Assembly (NCBI RefSeq): GCF_021043375.1
Contig: NZ_JAJNDV010000011.1
Coordinates: 48,728 to 112,727 of the forward strand
Length of the DNA: 64,000 nucleotides
Source of the DNA: Sphingomonas sp. IC-56
GTDB taxonomy: Bacteria; Pseudomonadota; Alphaproteobacteria; Sphingomonadales; Sphingomonadaceae
Reading direction: 5' to 3'
The notes beneath the pieces were generated by a model. The model ran no database searches and was not told the origin of the DNA. It was given only the letters and a program-made list of their open reading frames with translations. This document shows positions 52,884 through 62,587 of the stretch, piece by piece. Numbering within the stretch: the stretch's first letter is position 1; the number at the start of each line of letters is the position of its first letter. The position numbers and the translations under genes were made by a program.

Positions 52884-53633
52884 TTATAACCGGCCGAACT
52901 GCGCCTCATAGCCGGCGGTGTCGCCCGCCGCCAGGAACCCGGCCTGTTCGATCCAGCGGTCCCGCTGCAACCGGCCCTGAAAGGTGCCGAGCTGCGCATC
53001 CAGCGCCGCTGCTTCGCTCGAGGTAAGCGCGGCGATCTGCGCGAACCGGGTGATGCCCAGCGCGCGCAGCCGCTCGGCCAGCTTGGGCCCGACGCCCTTC
53101 ATGCGGGTGAAATCGTCCGCATCGTCGCTCGACACCGGCGCCGGACCCGATGCGGCGACGCTTGCGGGCGAGGCGTCCATTGCGGCTGCCGCTGCGATCG
53201 GCTCGTCGGCCAGGGGCGCCGGCTCGCGCACGGGCTCTGCGGCAGGCGGGCTCGCCGGCAGCTCTGCCGCTGTGATCGGAGGCGGGCCGGAGGCAACCGG
53301 CGGCTGCCCCTGCGGCGCCGGGGCGGGGTCGCGCACGGGCTCCGCCACGGGCGGACTTGCCGGCAGGCCGGTGTCGTCGATGGGCGGCGGGGAAGGGGCG
53401 ACGGGCGGCTGCGCGGGTGGGGCCGGCGCCGGGCTGCCGGCATAATGCGTTTCGCCGCGCTCCTCCAGTTCTTCGCGGCCCTGCCGCCGTCGCGACGCCA
53501 GCCGCGCGCCCCACCACAGGATCAGCAGCGCCAGGACAATCCCCAGCCCGATCAGCACGAACGGCAGCGTCAGCCAGTCCTGCCCCGCGTTCAGGATCGA
53601 CGCCGGCGTCGGCGAAGCCATTTGTTCGTTCAC
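52884..53633 (-). CDS. Membrane-anchored helix-hairpin-helix protein with repeated Pro-rich linker
   Basis: A 249-residue protein. One membrane helix (about 21-41) is followed by a charged stretch, then a Pro/Ala-rich linker with two tandem copies of a ~32-residue unit (75-107 and 110-140; both contain LPASPP and AEPVR). The C-terminal domain (about 170-249) is a helix-hairpin-helix fold, FTRMKGVGPKLAERLRALGITRFAQIAAL, of a type seen next to predicted-flap or NADH-dehydrogenase-like proteins. GTG 53633 is preceded by GGAGGGG. Function unknown. Confidence 0.75.
   Translation of the reverse strand: MNEQMASPTPASILNAGQDWLTLPFVLIGLGIVLALLILWWGARLASRRRQGREELEERGETHYAGSPAPAPPAQPPVAPSPPPIDDTGLPASPPVAEPVRDPAPAPQGQPPVASGPPPITAAELPASPPAAEPVREPAPLADEPIAAAAAMDASPASVAASGPAPVSSDDADDFTRMKGVGPKLAERLRALGITRFAQIAALTSSEAAALDAQLGTFQGRLQRDRWIEQAGFLAAGDTAGYEAQFGRL
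53214..53411 (-). repeat. Tandem ~32-residue coding repeat in the HHH protein
   Basis: 53313-53411 and 53214-53306 encode two similar linker units: QPPVAPSPPPIDDTGLPASP and QPPVASGPPPITAAELPASP, each followed by a PPxAEPVRxPAP segment. The DNA copies are alike enough that an in-frame duplication is the likeliest origin; the number of copies may vary among strains. Confidence 0.7.
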
Positions 53634-53808
53634 ATGCCCCTCCAGGCTCAAGCAATTCCGTAGCGTCACAACTGCATAGCGGCCCAAAAGAGCCCGTCCA
53701 GCGCCTCCGTTCGTCGCGGGCGCGCTTGTTTGATTCTGTTGCTGAGGTGGAACCACCCCGTTTTGAGCGCGTAGTCAGGCCGCGGGTGGGAACGCAGGGA
53801 GATTTTAG

Positions 53809-54393
53809 ATGAAAGCCCTTCTGGTCGCGGCGGGTGCCGCAATAATGCTAGCCGGATGTACGTCCACCAACGATGTCGATGAGCCCGTGGCTGCGGCGGA
53901 TCCGATGTCGCCGCTGAGCGCGCCGGGCTATATGTCCATGGCTGCGAGCAGCGACCTCTTCGAAATCGAATCGAGCCGCCTCGCGCTGCAGCGCTCGCAG
54001 AACCCGCAGGTTCGCCAATTCGCGCAGATGATGATCGACCATCACACCCGCACCACCGCGGACCTGATGGCCGTCGCCCGCCAGACCGGCATGAACCCGC
54101 CGCCGCCGCAGATGCTGCCGCCGCACATGGACGCCATGGCGCGCCTGCAGTCGGCCGGCCCGATGGATTTCGACGCCGCCTACAAGCGTGAGCAGATCGC
54201 CGCCCACCAGCAGGCACTGATGCTGCATCAGAATTACGCGTCGCAGGGTGACATGGAGCCGTTCCGCATGGCCGCCTCGCGCACCGTGCCGATCATCCAG
54301 AGCCATCTCGACCAGGCACAGATGCTTCCCGACTATGCACCGGCGCCGGCACCCATGCCCGCTCCGGCCGGCGCGGGCGAGCGGGGCCGTTAA
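53809..54393 (+). CDS. DUF4142 lipoprotein
   Basis: A 194-residue outer-membrane or periplasmic lipoprotein with lipobox MLAGC (C17). The ferritin-like DUF4142 helical domain follows: AASSDLFEIESSRLALQRS, VRQFAQMMIDHHTRTTADLM and YKREQIAAHQQALMLHQNY, with several His and Met. DUF4142 proteins are of unknown function, sometimes linked to stress; metal binding is plausible from HH. The tail is Pro/Ala-rich. It precedes the L,D-transpeptidase by 11 bases and is probably in one operon with it. Confidence 0.87.
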   Translation: MKALLVAAGAAIMLAGCTSTNDVDEPVAAADPMSPLSAPGYMSMAASSDLFEIESSRLALQRSQNPQVRQFAQMMIDHHTRTTADLMAVARQTGMNPPPPQMLPPHMDAMARLQSAGPMDFDAAYKREQIAAHQQALMLHQNYASQGDMEPFRMAASRTVPIIQSHLDQAQMLPDYAPAPAPMPAPAGAGERGR

Positions 54394-54403
54394 AGGTCCA
54401 AAC

Positions 54404-55753
54404 ATGACCAACACCAACTTCGCGCGCGCCCGGTCCATCCGGGTGCGCGCACCTTTCCTGGCCATCCTCCTTGCCGCCGCGGTTCCGCTGGCGCCATCTT
54501 CGGCCGCCGCGCAGACCTCGCCCGCGCTGATCGACGCAATGGAGGGCGCGGACTCCGGATCGCGTGAGATCCGCAGCTTCTACCGCGCTCGCGCCTATGA
54601 GCCGCTGTGGATCCGCGACGACATGGTCGGCCCGGAAGCCGCGACGCTGCTGACCCTGATCGAGACTGCCGATCTCGACGGCCTCGATCCCGATACCTAT
54701 CGCCCACGCACCATCGCCAAGGCGCTCGACCGCGCAATGAGCGGGTCTCCGCGCGACCTTGCCAGGGCCGAGATGCTGTTGTCCCGCGCCTTTGTGACGC
54801 TTGCCCGCGACATGCAGCGGCCCCGCGACGTCGGCATGCTGTACAACGACGCCGAGCTCGCGCCGCAACGCACCACTGCCGACACCCTGCTGAGCCAGGC
54901 TGCGCGTGCGCCTTCCTTGCGCGAACACCTCGAATCGGTCGGCTGGATGAACCCGGTCTATGCCCGCCTGCGCAACGCCGCGGCGGCCGAATATAATGGT
55001 GACTCGCCCGAGGCCGATATGCGCCTCGTCCGCCTCAATCTCGACCGCGCCCGGGCGCTGCCGACGAAGATGGGCGACCGCTACGTCCTGGTGGATGTCG
55101 CGGCTGCCCGGCTGTGGATGTACGAGAAAGGCCGCGTCGCCGGCACCATGAAGGTGGTGGTCGGCCGTCCCGACCAGCAGACGCCGATGATGGCGGCGCT
55201 GATCCGCTATGCCAGCGTGAACCCCTATTGGAACGTGCCGCCCGACCTGGTGGCCGAGCGGGTCGCACCCAATGTGCTCCAGGACGGCGTGCCCTATCTC
55301 AAGGCCAAGGGGTATCAGGTCCTGTCCGACTGGTCGGACGATGCCACGGTGGTGCCGCCTACCCAGGTCGACTGGAACGCGGTCGCCAGCAACGCCCAGC
55401 AGCTGCGCGTCCGCCAGCTGCCCGGACCGAGCAATGCGATGGGCCGCGTCAAGTTCATGTTCCCCAACAAGCTGGGCATCTACCTGCACGACACGCCGCA
55501 GAAGACGCTGCTCAAGGAAGATTCGCGCATGTTCAGCGCCGGATGCGTCCGGCTGGAGGATGCGCCGCGTCTCGCCCGCTGGCTGTTCGGCAAGCCCGTG
55601 CCGATGGGCACCGGCAAGCCCGAGCGCCGCGTGGATCTGCCCGATCCGGTGCCGGTCTACATCACCTACCTGACCACCGGCGTCGAAGGCGGGCGGCTGG
55701 TCCTGCGCGACGACGTCTATAACCGCGACGGCGTCCAGCTCGCCAGCCGCTGA
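54404..55753 (+). CDS. L,D-transpeptidase (YkuD domain, YcbB-like)
   Basis: A 449-residue exported enzyme forming 3-3 cross-links in peptidoglycan. A signal peptide ends near SSAAAQ (about 37). A scaffold region with a peptidoglycan-binding-like part (about 50-220) precedes the YkuD domain (about 225-400), which carries LGIYLHDTP with H362 and the catalytic SAGCVRLEDA with C381. It is the periplasmic partner of the PBP at 6-8 kb. ATG 54404 is 11 bases after the DUF4142 stop, and the longer frame from 54248 lies within that gene. Confidence 0.92.
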   Translation: MTNTNFARARSIRVRAPFLAILLAAAVPLAPSSAAAQTSPALIDAMEGADSGSREIRSFYRARAYEPLWIRDDMVGPEAATLLTLIETADLDGLDPDTYRPRTIAKALDRAMSGSPRDLARAEMLLSRAFVTLARDMQRPRDVGMLYNDAELAPQRTTADTLLSQAARAPSLREHLESVGWMNPVYARLRNAAAAEYNGDSPEADMRLVRLNLDRARALPTKMGDRYVLVDVAAARLWMYEKGRVAGTMKVVVGRPDQQTPMMAALIRYASVNPYWNVPPDLVAERVAPNVLQDGVPYLKAKGYQVLSDWSDDATVVPPTQVDWNAVASNAQQLRVRQLPGPSNAMGRVKFMFPNKLGIYLHDTPQKTLLKEDSRMFSAGCVRLEDAPRLARWLFGKPVPMGTGKPERRVDLPDPVPVYITYLTTGVEGGRLVLRDDVYNRDGVQLASR

Positions 55754-55754
55754 C

Positions 55755-55781
55755 CCTCCCTTGCGTTGCCCGCAAGGGAGG
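55755..55781. repeat. CCTCCC-type hairpin between the L,D-transpeptidase and TonB receptor genes
   Basis: CCTCCCTTGCG (55755-55765) and CGCAAGGGAGG (55771-55781) form a perfect 11-bp stem with loop TTGCC, between two convergent genes, starting one base after the transpeptidase stop. It could serve as a two-way terminator; no T-run is seen. Confidence 0.65.
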
Positions 55782-55789
55782 CGCCCCGG

Positions 55790-58582
55790 TCAAAACTGCG
55801 TCGAGAAACGCCCGTACAGGAACCGCCCGTTGAACCCGAAGGGCGAGAAGCCGCTATAGGGCTGGTAATAGGCGTCGACCGGATAGAAGCCGCCGACACC
55901 ACTCGGCCGTGCGCCCGTCGGCCGCGCGGTCGGGTACACGTCGAACAGGTTGTTGGCGCCGAACGCGAAGGTCGCGTGTTCCTTCAGCGTCACACGCACT
56001 TCCAGGTCGGTCACCCATTTCGGCTCCAGGAACAGGTCGTCCGGACCATAAGCGGTAAGGCTGGTCGGCGCGGTAAGCGGCGTCGCCGCGCCGGGCGCGA
56101 TCACCTGGCCATAGCGCGTGGACCGGGCGGTGATGCCGAACGCGCCGAGCGACCCATCGGCGCTCAGCACGACCTTGTCCTTAGGCTGGCCGTTGGTGAA
56201 GCGGATCCCCTCCACACGCCCGAACAGGATCAGCCCGGGGATCTGCGCCAGCGGGCCCAGGTCGCTGATGCGCCGGGTGATCTTGTTGGTGTTGCGGTTA
56301 TACGCCGCCGACAGCGACCAGTTGCCCAGGCCCTCCACCCCGAAGCGATAGGTGCCGACCACGTCGACACCTTCGGTGGTGGTGTCGAGCCCGTTGATGA
56401 AGAAGCGGGCCGCGCCCACCGACTGGAAGCCATTGGCGTCCAGGATCGCCTTCACCGCCGCATTCACCGCTGCGGTGCCGCTGCCAGCCGCGCCCAGATT
56501 TTCGGTCAGCACCACCCGGTCGTCGATCTTGATGTGGTAGTAGTCCGCGGTCAGGTTGAAGCCGCGGAACGGGTTCAGCGTCGCGCCCGCGGTCCAGTTG
56601 AACGACTTTTCCGGCTCCAGCTCGCGCGCGCCCAATGCCTGCGCCACAGGACTCGTGACGGGCTGGGTGCTGATCTCCACCGGCACGCCGCCGATGAAGT
56701 TCGTCGAGGTGGTGGTGAAATATTGCTGGTGCAGCGATGGCGCGCGGAAGCCGTTCGACACCGATCCGCGCACCGCAAAGCCTTGGGTGAATTCGTACCG
56801 GGCGGCCAGCTTGCCGTTCAACGTTTCGCCGAAGTCTGAGAAATGCTCGTAGCGCCCGGCCGCGGTCACCGTGAACCCGTCGAACAGGTCGGTGTCCAGT
56901 TCGACATAGCCGGCATAGCTGTGCCGACTGACATCGGTCGCCGCCGATTCGGGGAAGCCCGGGAAGCCCTGCGCGCCGACCAGCGCCCCGAGCCCGGGGA
57001 AGCTGCAGATGCCCGTCGCTGCGGCATAGACGCCGCCCTGCGTCGCGCAGTTCGCCGCAGTGGTCGCGAACGCCGCGCGGAAAAAGGGTCCGATCGCGTA
57101 GGACTGGGTCTCGCCCGGGCGGATGTTGAAGTCGTCCTTACGGTACTCGGCGCCCAGCGCGAAGGTCAGCGGCTTGGCCAGACCAAGCTCGAACTCATGG
57201 CTCACGTCGAGATTGGCGGTCAGCTGCCCGAACGCCAGCCCGCCCGAATCGAAGTTGCTGAGCGACTGGGGGCCGTAGGAGGTGTTGAGGCTGTTCTCGG
57301 TCCGGTAATCGAACTGGTTGTGGCCATAGACCACCGACAGGTCCGTCGACCAGCCGCCGACATCGCCGCGGATGCCGATCGCCGCGGAGTAATCCTCCAG
57401 CTTCGAGTGAATGAAGGGCAGGAAACCATCGGGACGCAGCGGCACGAAATTGCCCGCGTTCGGCGTGGTCGCCGGGGTGATCGTCGACCAGTCGCGGTTG
57501 TTCGCCGAGGACGATTGGCGGAAGTTCGCGGCGCTCAACCCGTCCCGGGTGGAATAGGAGCCAAAGGCATAGAGCTCGAACGTGCCCAGCGGCACCCCGG
57601 CGTTGACGAAGACGTTGACGTCCTCGGTCTGCGGATCGCCATATTGGAAGTTCAGCCGGTTGAAGCCGATCTCGCGCGCGTCGAACGCGGCGCCGGGGCG
57701 GTTGTAGTTGGGGCGCAGGTCGAACCCGGCGCGGTTGGTGTTCTGCCGGTCGCGATATTCGGTGGTCAGGTTCACATAGCCCTCGGCCCCGATCGGCAGG
57801 CCGATGTTGAAGCCCAGCGTCCACAGGTCGCCGTCGTTCGCCTTGCGCTCGCCGTTCCGCGACGCAGCCAGGATGCGCGTGTCGGCGGGGTCGAATGTCG
57901 GCTGGCCGCCGGTCAGCAGCAGCCCGGTGACATTGGGTACGCCTTCCATGGTGGTGACATATTTGCCGTAGCTGACCTGCGCCCGCCCGCCATGATTGGC
58001 GCGCTTGAGCTGGACGTTGATCACGCCGGCGATCGCATCCGAGCCATATTGCGAGGACGCACCATCGCGCAGCACTTCGATGCGGTCGATCGCCAGCGAC
58101 GGGATGGTATTAAGGTCTACCGCCGCCGAACCGCGCCCGACCGATCCGTTGACGTTGAGCAGCGCCGAAACGTGGCGCCGCTTGCCGTTCACCAGCACCA
58201 GCGTCTGGTCTGGTGCCAGGCCGCGCAGCGACGCCGGGCGGATCACGTCGGTGCCGTCGGTGATCGATGGCTGGGGGAAGTTGAAAGAGGGCACCAGGTT
58301 GTTGAGGATCTTGTTGACCTCGCCCAAGCCCGAGCTTTGCAGCGCTTCGGACGAGATCACGTCGATCGGCACCGGGCTGTCCGCCACGGTGCGGTTCGCG
58401 GCGCGGGTGCCGGTGACGACCACGGTGTTGGCGGGATCGTCGTCGGGCACCGCGTCCTGCGGCGTCGCCCCCTCCACCGGGTCAGACACCGGCGGCGTCG
58501 CCGCGGTTTGGGCCTGCGCCGAAGCGGCGAAGGCCAAGGTGGAAGCGGTGAGCGAAAGCAGCGTGGTGATCGAACGGCGCAT
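55790..58582 (-). CDS. TonB-dependent outer-membrane receptor
   Basis: A 930-residue beta-barrel transporter. Signal peptide ends AASAQA (about 24). A TonB box-like NTVVVTGTR (about 52-60) is followed by a plug domain (about 65-190) with VLVNGKRRHVS, GSAAVDLNTIP and VLRDGASSQYGSDAIAGVIN. The rest forms the 22-strand barrel and ends in FGFNGRFLYGRFSTQF with a C-terminal aromatic. The ligand is not readable; nearby genes give no clear clue. The 177-base upstream region has no visible Fur box. Confidence 0.93.
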   Translation of the reverse strand: MRRSITTLLSLTASTLAFAASAQAQTAATPPVSDPVEGATPQDAVPDDDPANTVVVTGTRAANRTVADSPVPIDVISSEALQSSGLGEVNKILNNLVPSFNFPQPSITDGTDVIRPASLRGLAPDQTLVLVNGKRRHVSALLNVNGSVGRGSAAVDLNTIPSLAIDRIEVLRDGASSQYGSDAIAGVINVQLKRANHGGRAQVSYGKYVTTMEGVPNVTGLLLTGGQPTFDPADTRILAASRNGERKANDGDLWTLGFNIGLPIGAEGYVNLTTEYRDRQNTNRAGFDLRPNYNRPGAAFDAREIGFNRLNFQYGDPQTEDVNVFVNAGVPLGTFELYAFGSYSTRDGLSAANFRQSSSANNRDWSTITPATTPNAGNFVPLRPDGFLPFIHSKLEDYSAAIGIRGDVGGWSTDLSVVYGHNQFDYRTENSLNTSYGPQSLSNFDSGGLAFGQLTANLDVSHEFELGLAKPLTFALGAEYRKDDFNIRPGETQSYAIGPFFRAAFATTAANCATQGGVYAAATGICSFPGLGALVGAQGFPGFPESAATDVSRHSYAGYVELDTDLFDGFTVTAAGRYEHFSDFGETLNGKLAARYEFTQGFAVRGSVSNGFRAPSLHQQYFTTTSTNFIGGVPVEISTQPVTSPVAQALGARELEPEKSFNWTAGATLNPFRGFNLTADYYHIKIDDRVVLTENLGAAGSGTAAVNAAVKAILDANGFQSVGAARFFINGLDTTTEGVDVVGTYRFGVEGLGNWSLSAAYNRNTNKITRRISDLGPLAQIPGLILFGRVEGIRFTNGQPKDKVVLSADGSLGAFGITARSTRYGQVIAPGAATPLTAPTSLTAYGPDDLFLEPKWVTDLEVRVTLKEHATFAFGANNLFDVYPTARPTGARPSGVGGFYPVDAYYQPYSGFSPFGFNGRFLYGRFSTQF

Positions 58583-58759
58583 GAACGTTCCTCCCGTCGG
58601 GGAGCCCCCTCCCCGGAAGGACCATCATGCCCGAGACATTCTGCAACGAAAGAGACACATTGATGCGGCGCAACGAAATTACGGAAGCTGTGGCCGTAAT
58701 GCAACGATCCTGCGCGACCGCCATCCTCTGGGTCTTGAGCATGGCGGTCGCGCGAGCGG

Positions 58760-59539
58760 TCAGCCGGGTGCTGCGGCGGAGCCCGCGAGCAATCCTCCGT
58801 CGATGTTGATCTCGGTGCCCGTGACATAGGTCGCCTCATCCGAGGCCAGCGTGACGGCAAGCGCCGCCACCTCTTCGGGCAAACCGAATCGCTGCAACGG
58901 CGTGTCCGCCACCACTGCCTTCATCCGCGCCTCTCGCTCTGGGCCGGTGCCCAGCATCGGGTCCCACATCGGCGTCAGGATCGCCGCTGGATGGATCGAG
59001 TTGCAGCGGATCTGCCAGCCTTGCTGCGCGCAATAGAGGGCGACGGTCTTGCTGTGGTTGCGGATCGCAGCCTTGGAAGCGGCGTAAGCGGCGGCAAGCG
59101 GGATGCCCACCAACCCCGAGCGTGAGGATATGTTGATGATCGATCCGGTCCCGCGCCCCTTCATCGCGCCGATCGCGTAACGGCAGCCCAGGAAGGTCCC
59201 GTCCAGATTGACGCGGTGTACCGCCCGCCAGTCATCCAGGCTGGCATGTTCGGGGTCGTGCGCCACCATGCCGGTCTCGAAGCCGGTAACACCGGCATTG
59301 TTGACCACCACATCGGCTGCCGGAACCCGCTCGGCCAGGCGCGCCCAATCGGCCTCGTTCGCGACATCGAGCGGCTCGAAGCGGCACCCGATCGCTTCGG
59401 CCGCTTCAGCGCCCGCCGCTTGATCCACATCTGTCAGGATGACGATGCCGCCTTCGGCATGGAAGCGCACAGCAATGGCACGGCCGATGCCACGCGCCGC
59501 GCCGGTAACGACGCACGTCTTGTTGTTCAGTCTTTGCAT
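58760..59539 (-). CDS. SDR family oxidoreductase
   Basis: A 259-residue classical short-chain dehydrogenase. [12 protein letters not shown] binds the cofactor and VLTDVD-like ILTDVDQ suggests NAD preference; [10 protein letters not shown]139, Y152 and K156 are the catalytic residues. [19 protein letters not shown] is typical of the group of alcohol/steroid-type dehydrogenases. The substrate is unknown. It is on the same strand as the TonB receptor, 177 bases upstream of it, and probably separately expressed. Confidence 0.9.
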   Translation of the reverse strand: MQRLNNKTCVVTGAARGIGRAIAVRFHAEGGIVILTDVDQAAGAEAAEAIGCRFEPLDVANEADWARLAERVPAADVVVNNAGVTGFETGMVAHDPEHASLDDWRAVHRVNLDGTFLGCRYAIGAMKGRGTGSIINISSRSGLVGIPLAAAYAASKAAIRNHSKTVALYCAQQGWQIRCNSIHPAAILTPMWDPMLGTGPEREARMKAVVADTPLQRFGLPEEVAALAVTLASDEATYVTGTEINIDGGLLAGSAAAPG

Positions 59540-59639
59540 GATGTTCTCGAAACAGGAGTCCAGTGCGCGGATCGCTCCGCCGTGGATGTCGTGCCGCTTC
59601 AGCGGTGACGCTGGATCATTTCGAGAACTCCTTCGCCGT

Positions 59640-59671
59640 ATAGCTATGGGGCTTCATAGCTATGGGGCTTC
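59640..59671. repeat. 16-bp perfect tandem duplication
   Basis: ATAGCTATGGGGCTTC occurs twice in direct succession (59640-59655 and 59656-59671), in the gap between purD and the SDR gene. It looks like replication slippage; length may differ among strains. Confidence 0.85.
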
Positions 59672-59675
59672 GCCC

Positions 59676-59704
59676 GGCCGGCAAGACGTACGCGTCTACC
59701 GGCC
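59676..59704 (-). terminator. Hairpin after purD (possible terminator)
   Basis: GGCCGG (59676-59681) pairs with CCGGCC (59699-59704) and AGACG (59684-59688) with CGTCT (59693-59697), giving a two-part stem with loop TACG. It lies 13 bases after the purD stop (which is at 59718 on the minus strand). The following bases are not T-rich. Confidence 0.45.
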
Positions 59705-59717
59705 AGGCGCGCCCGCC

Positions 59718-60983
59718 TCAACCCTGCTCGCGCGCCACCTCACGCCAGCCGATGTCGCGCCGGCAAAAGCCGCTGGGGAAGTCCAGCGCATCCACCGCGC
59801 GATACGCCCCCGCCTGCGCTTCCGCCACGGTGGCGCCGGTCGCCGTCACATTGAGCACGCGCCCACCGCTCGCCACCAGCTGCGCGCCGTCCATCCGGGT
59901 TCCCGCCTGGAACACGCGCGCGCCAGTTGCCTCCGCCGCTGCGATCCCGCCGATCGCGCCGCCGGTCTCGGGCGTCCCTGGATAGCCCTTCGCCGCGATC
60001 ACTACGCTCAGCGCAGTTGCGTCCGAAAAGCGCGGGGCAGGGCGGTCGCCCAGTTCGCCCTTGGCCGCGGCGACCATCAGCTCGAGCAGATCGTCCTCCA
60101 GCCGCATCATCAGCACCTGGGCTTCGGGGTCGCCGAAGCGCGCATTATACTCGATCAGCTTGGGCCCCTGCTTGGTGAGCATCAGCCCGGCATAGAGCAC
60201 CCCGCAATAGGGCGAACCCATCCGCGCCAGCGCTTCCACCGTCGGCCGTACGATCTCGTCGATCGCCTGTTGCTCCAGCGCCGGAGTCAGCACCCGGGCC
60301 GGGCTGTATGCGCCCATGCCGCCGGTGTTCGGGCCGGTGTCGCCGTCGCCTACACGCTTGTGGTCCTGCGCCGATCCGAACGGCATCAGGTGCGTGCCGT
60401 CGGTCAGCACGAACAGGCTAGCTTCCTCACCGTCGAGGAACTCCTCGATCACCGCGCTGCCGCCCGGCACCGCGAAGATGCCGCGCACCGCTTCCTCGGC
60501 CTCCTCGCGGCTGAACGCGACCGTCACGCCCTTGCCCGCGGCCAGGCCATCGGCCTTGATCACCACCGGCAGCGGGAAATCCTCCAGGCTGGCGAGCGCG
60601 CCATCACGCGACTGCACCCGCACATAGCCTGCGGTGGGGATCTTCTCGCGCTTGCACAAATCCTTGGTGAAGCCCTTCGACCCCTCCAACTGGGCTGCCG
60701 CCTTGCTCGGTCCGAACACGCCGATGCCCATGGTGCGCAGATTGTCGGCCAGTCCGTCGACCAGCGGCGCTTCGGGCCCGATCACCACGAAGCCGATCGA
60801 ATTGCGCAGGCAGAAATCGATGATCGCGCGCTGATCGCCGACCGAAATGTCGACCAGCGATGCGTGCTGCGCTATTCCCGGATTGCCCGGCGCGGCGTAT
60901 AGCTTTTCCAGGAGTGGCGACTGTGCCAGCTTCCAGGCGAGCGCATGTTCGCGGCCCCCCGATCCCAATAGCAGGACGTTCAT
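59718..60983 (-). CDS. purD: Phosphoribosylamine-glycine ligase
   Basis: A 421-residue enzyme of de novo purine synthesis (GAR synthetase). [45 protein letters not shown] (ATP-grasp), [11 protein letters not shown] and [13 protein letters not shown] are all standard. ATG 60983 matches the family N-terminus, with AAGGGG seven bases before it. This start codon overlaps the xseA start codon on the other strand inside the palindrome CATG. Confidence 0.97.
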   Translation of the reverse strand: MNVLLLGSGGREHALAWKLAQSPLLEKLYAAPGNPGIAQHASLVDISVGDQRAIIDFCLRNSIGFVVIGPEAPLVDGLADNLRTMGIGVFGPSKAAAQLEGSKGFTKDLCKREKIPTAGYVRVQSRDGALASLEDFPLPVVIKADGLAAGKGVTVAFSREEAEEAVRGIFAVPGGSAVIEEFLDGEEASLFVLTDGTHLMPFGSAQDHKRVGDGDTGPNTGGMGAYSPARVLTPALEQQAIDEIVRPTVEALARMGSPYCGVLYAGLMLTKQGPKLIEYNARFGDPEAQVLMMRLEDDLLELMVAAAKGELGDRPAPRFSDATALSVVIAAKGYPGTPETGGAIGGIAAAEATGARVFQAGTRMDGAQLVASGGRVLNVTATGATVAEAQAGAYRAVDALDFPSGFCRRDIGWREVAREQG

Positions 60984-62361
60984 GCCCGACCCCTTTGTTG
61001 ATACGTCATTCGGGCGGCTCGTAGCCGAGCCGGTCGCCGGGGACAACGCACCGGCCATGAGCGTGTCCGAACTCTCGCAGCGCTTGAAGCGCGTGGTCGA
61101 GGGCGAGTTCGGCCATGTCCGCCTGCGCGGCGAGATTTCGGGATGGAAACGCGCTGCCTCGGGCCATGCCTATCTCTGCCTTAAGGATGCCGACGCCGTG
61201 ATCGACGGCGTGATGTGGCGCGGTGCCGCCGCCACCATCCCCTTCGCCGCGCAGGATGGGCTGGAAGTCGTCGCCACCGGCAAGCTCACCACCTATCCCG
61301 GTCGCTCCAAATACCAGGTCGTGATCGAGCGGCTGGAGCTTGCCGGCGAAGGCGCGCTGATGGCGCTGTTCGAGAAGCTGAAGGCCAAGCTGGCGGGCGA
61401 GGGGCTGTTCGACCGCGAGACCAAGAAGCCGCTCCCGTACATGCCGCGCACCATCGGCGTGATCACTTCGCCCACCGGCGCCGTCATCCGCGACATCCTC
61501 CACCGCCTCGCCGACCGCTTCCCCAGCCATGTGCTGGTCTGGCCGGTCAAGGTGCAGGGGGAGGGCGCAGCCGCCGAAGTCGCGCGCGCCGTACGTGGCT
61601 TCGACGCGATGCCCGCCGACGGCCCGGTGCGCCGCCCGGACCTGCTGATCGTCGCGCGCGGCGGCGGCTCGATCGAGGATTTGTGGGCCTTCAACGAGGA
61701 AGTGGTGGTCCGCGCGGTCGCCGACTGCACAATTCCCGTTATCTCGGCGGTCGGGCACGAAACGGATACGAGTCTCTGCGATTATGCCGCCGACCTGCGC
61801 GCGCCGACGCCCACCGCCGCCGCCGAGATGGCCGTTCCGGTGCTGGCGGACGTCCGCCACACCGTGTCGACGCTCGCCCACCGCACAGATCGCTGCGTCC
61901 GCCGCTACCATGAGCGCGCCGGCGAGCGCCTCGCCGCGCTGGTTCGCGTACTCCCGCGCCGCGACGCGCTGCTCGGCCCGCAGCGCCAGCGCATGGACGA
62001 TCTCGGCGCCCGCCTCGACCGTGCGCTGGAGCGCCGCGTCACCGTCGCCCGCTCACAGCTCGACCGTTCGGCCGGCGCGCTTCGCCCCGCAATGCTCGAC
62101 CAGCGCCTGCGCGCCGCGACCGAGCGGCTGTCGGGCATCGCCCGCCATCTGGAACTCGTCCACCCCGAGCTGCCGCTCAAAAAGGGCTATGCCTGGGTGG
62201 AAGCCCGCGGCAGCGGCAAGGTGATCGGCACGGCCGAGGGCGCGCGCGCCGCCCAGGCCGTGACGCTCCACTTCCAGGACGGCCCGGTCGATGCGCGGGT
62301 TGAGCGCAGCGGCGGCAAATCCTACACTGCGCCCAAGCCCGAGCAGCCCAGCCTGCTCTGA
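60982..62361 (+). CDS. xseA: Exodeoxyribonuclease VII large subunit
   Basis: A 459-residue subunit of the single-strand-specific nuclease. An OB-fold domain (about 30-110) includes [20 protein letters not shown]; the catalytic domain has [34 protein letters not shown] and [24 protein letters not shown]; a long coiled coil (about 290-400) follows. ATG 60982 has AGGA at 60973-60976. The divergent purD start overlaps this start within CATG. xseB is not in the window. Confidence 0.95.
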   Translation: MPDPFVDTSFGRLVAEPVAGDNAPAMSVSELSQRLKRVVEGEFGHVRLRGEISGWKRAASGHAYLCLKDADAVIDGVMWRGAAATIPFAAQDGLEVVATGKLTTYPGRSKYQVVIERLELAGEGALMALFEKLKAKLAGEGLFDRETKKPLPYMPRTIGVITSPTGAVIRDILHRLADRFPSHVLVWPVKVQGEGAAAEVARAVRGFDAMPADGPVRRPDLLIVARGGGSIEDLWAFNEEVVVRAVADCTIPVISAVGHETDTSLCDYAADLRAPTPTAAAEMAVPVLADVRHTVSTLAHRTDRCVRRYHERAGERLAALVRVLPRRDALLGPQRQRMDDLGARLDRALERRVTVARSQLDRSAGALRPAMLDQRLRAATERLSGIARHLELVHPELPLKKGYAWVEARGSGKVIGTAEGARAAQAVTLHFQDGPVDARVERSGGKSYTAPKPEQPSLL

Positions 62362-62382
62362 CCCCAACCCGGAGCCTGCCCG

Positions 62383-62580
62383 ATGCTGATGTCCAATTCC
62401 GATCGCGCCGCGCGCCTCCATTATCTTGCCAACAGCTTTCGCGTGCTGACCCGGGGCGACTATGTTCCCTGCGCGGTCAGCGGCGAGCATATCCCCCTCG
62501 ACGAACTGCGCTATTGGAGCGTGGCGCAGCAACAGGCCTATGCCACGGCCCAGCACGCCACGCGCGCGATGGCAGGTTGA
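62383..62580 (+). CDS. DUF2093 domain protein
   Basis: A 65-residue protein with ARLHYLANSFRVLTRGDYVPCAVSG and IPLDELRYWSVAQQQAY, the full DUF2093 fold known almost only from alphaproteobacteria. Function unknown. It lies 21 bases after xseA and seven bases before the M23 peptidase. Confidence 0.85.
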   Translation: MLMSNSDRAARLHYLANSFRVLTRGDYVPCAVSGEHIPLDELRYWSVAQQQAYATAQHATRAMAG

Positions 62581-62587
62581 GCCGGGG

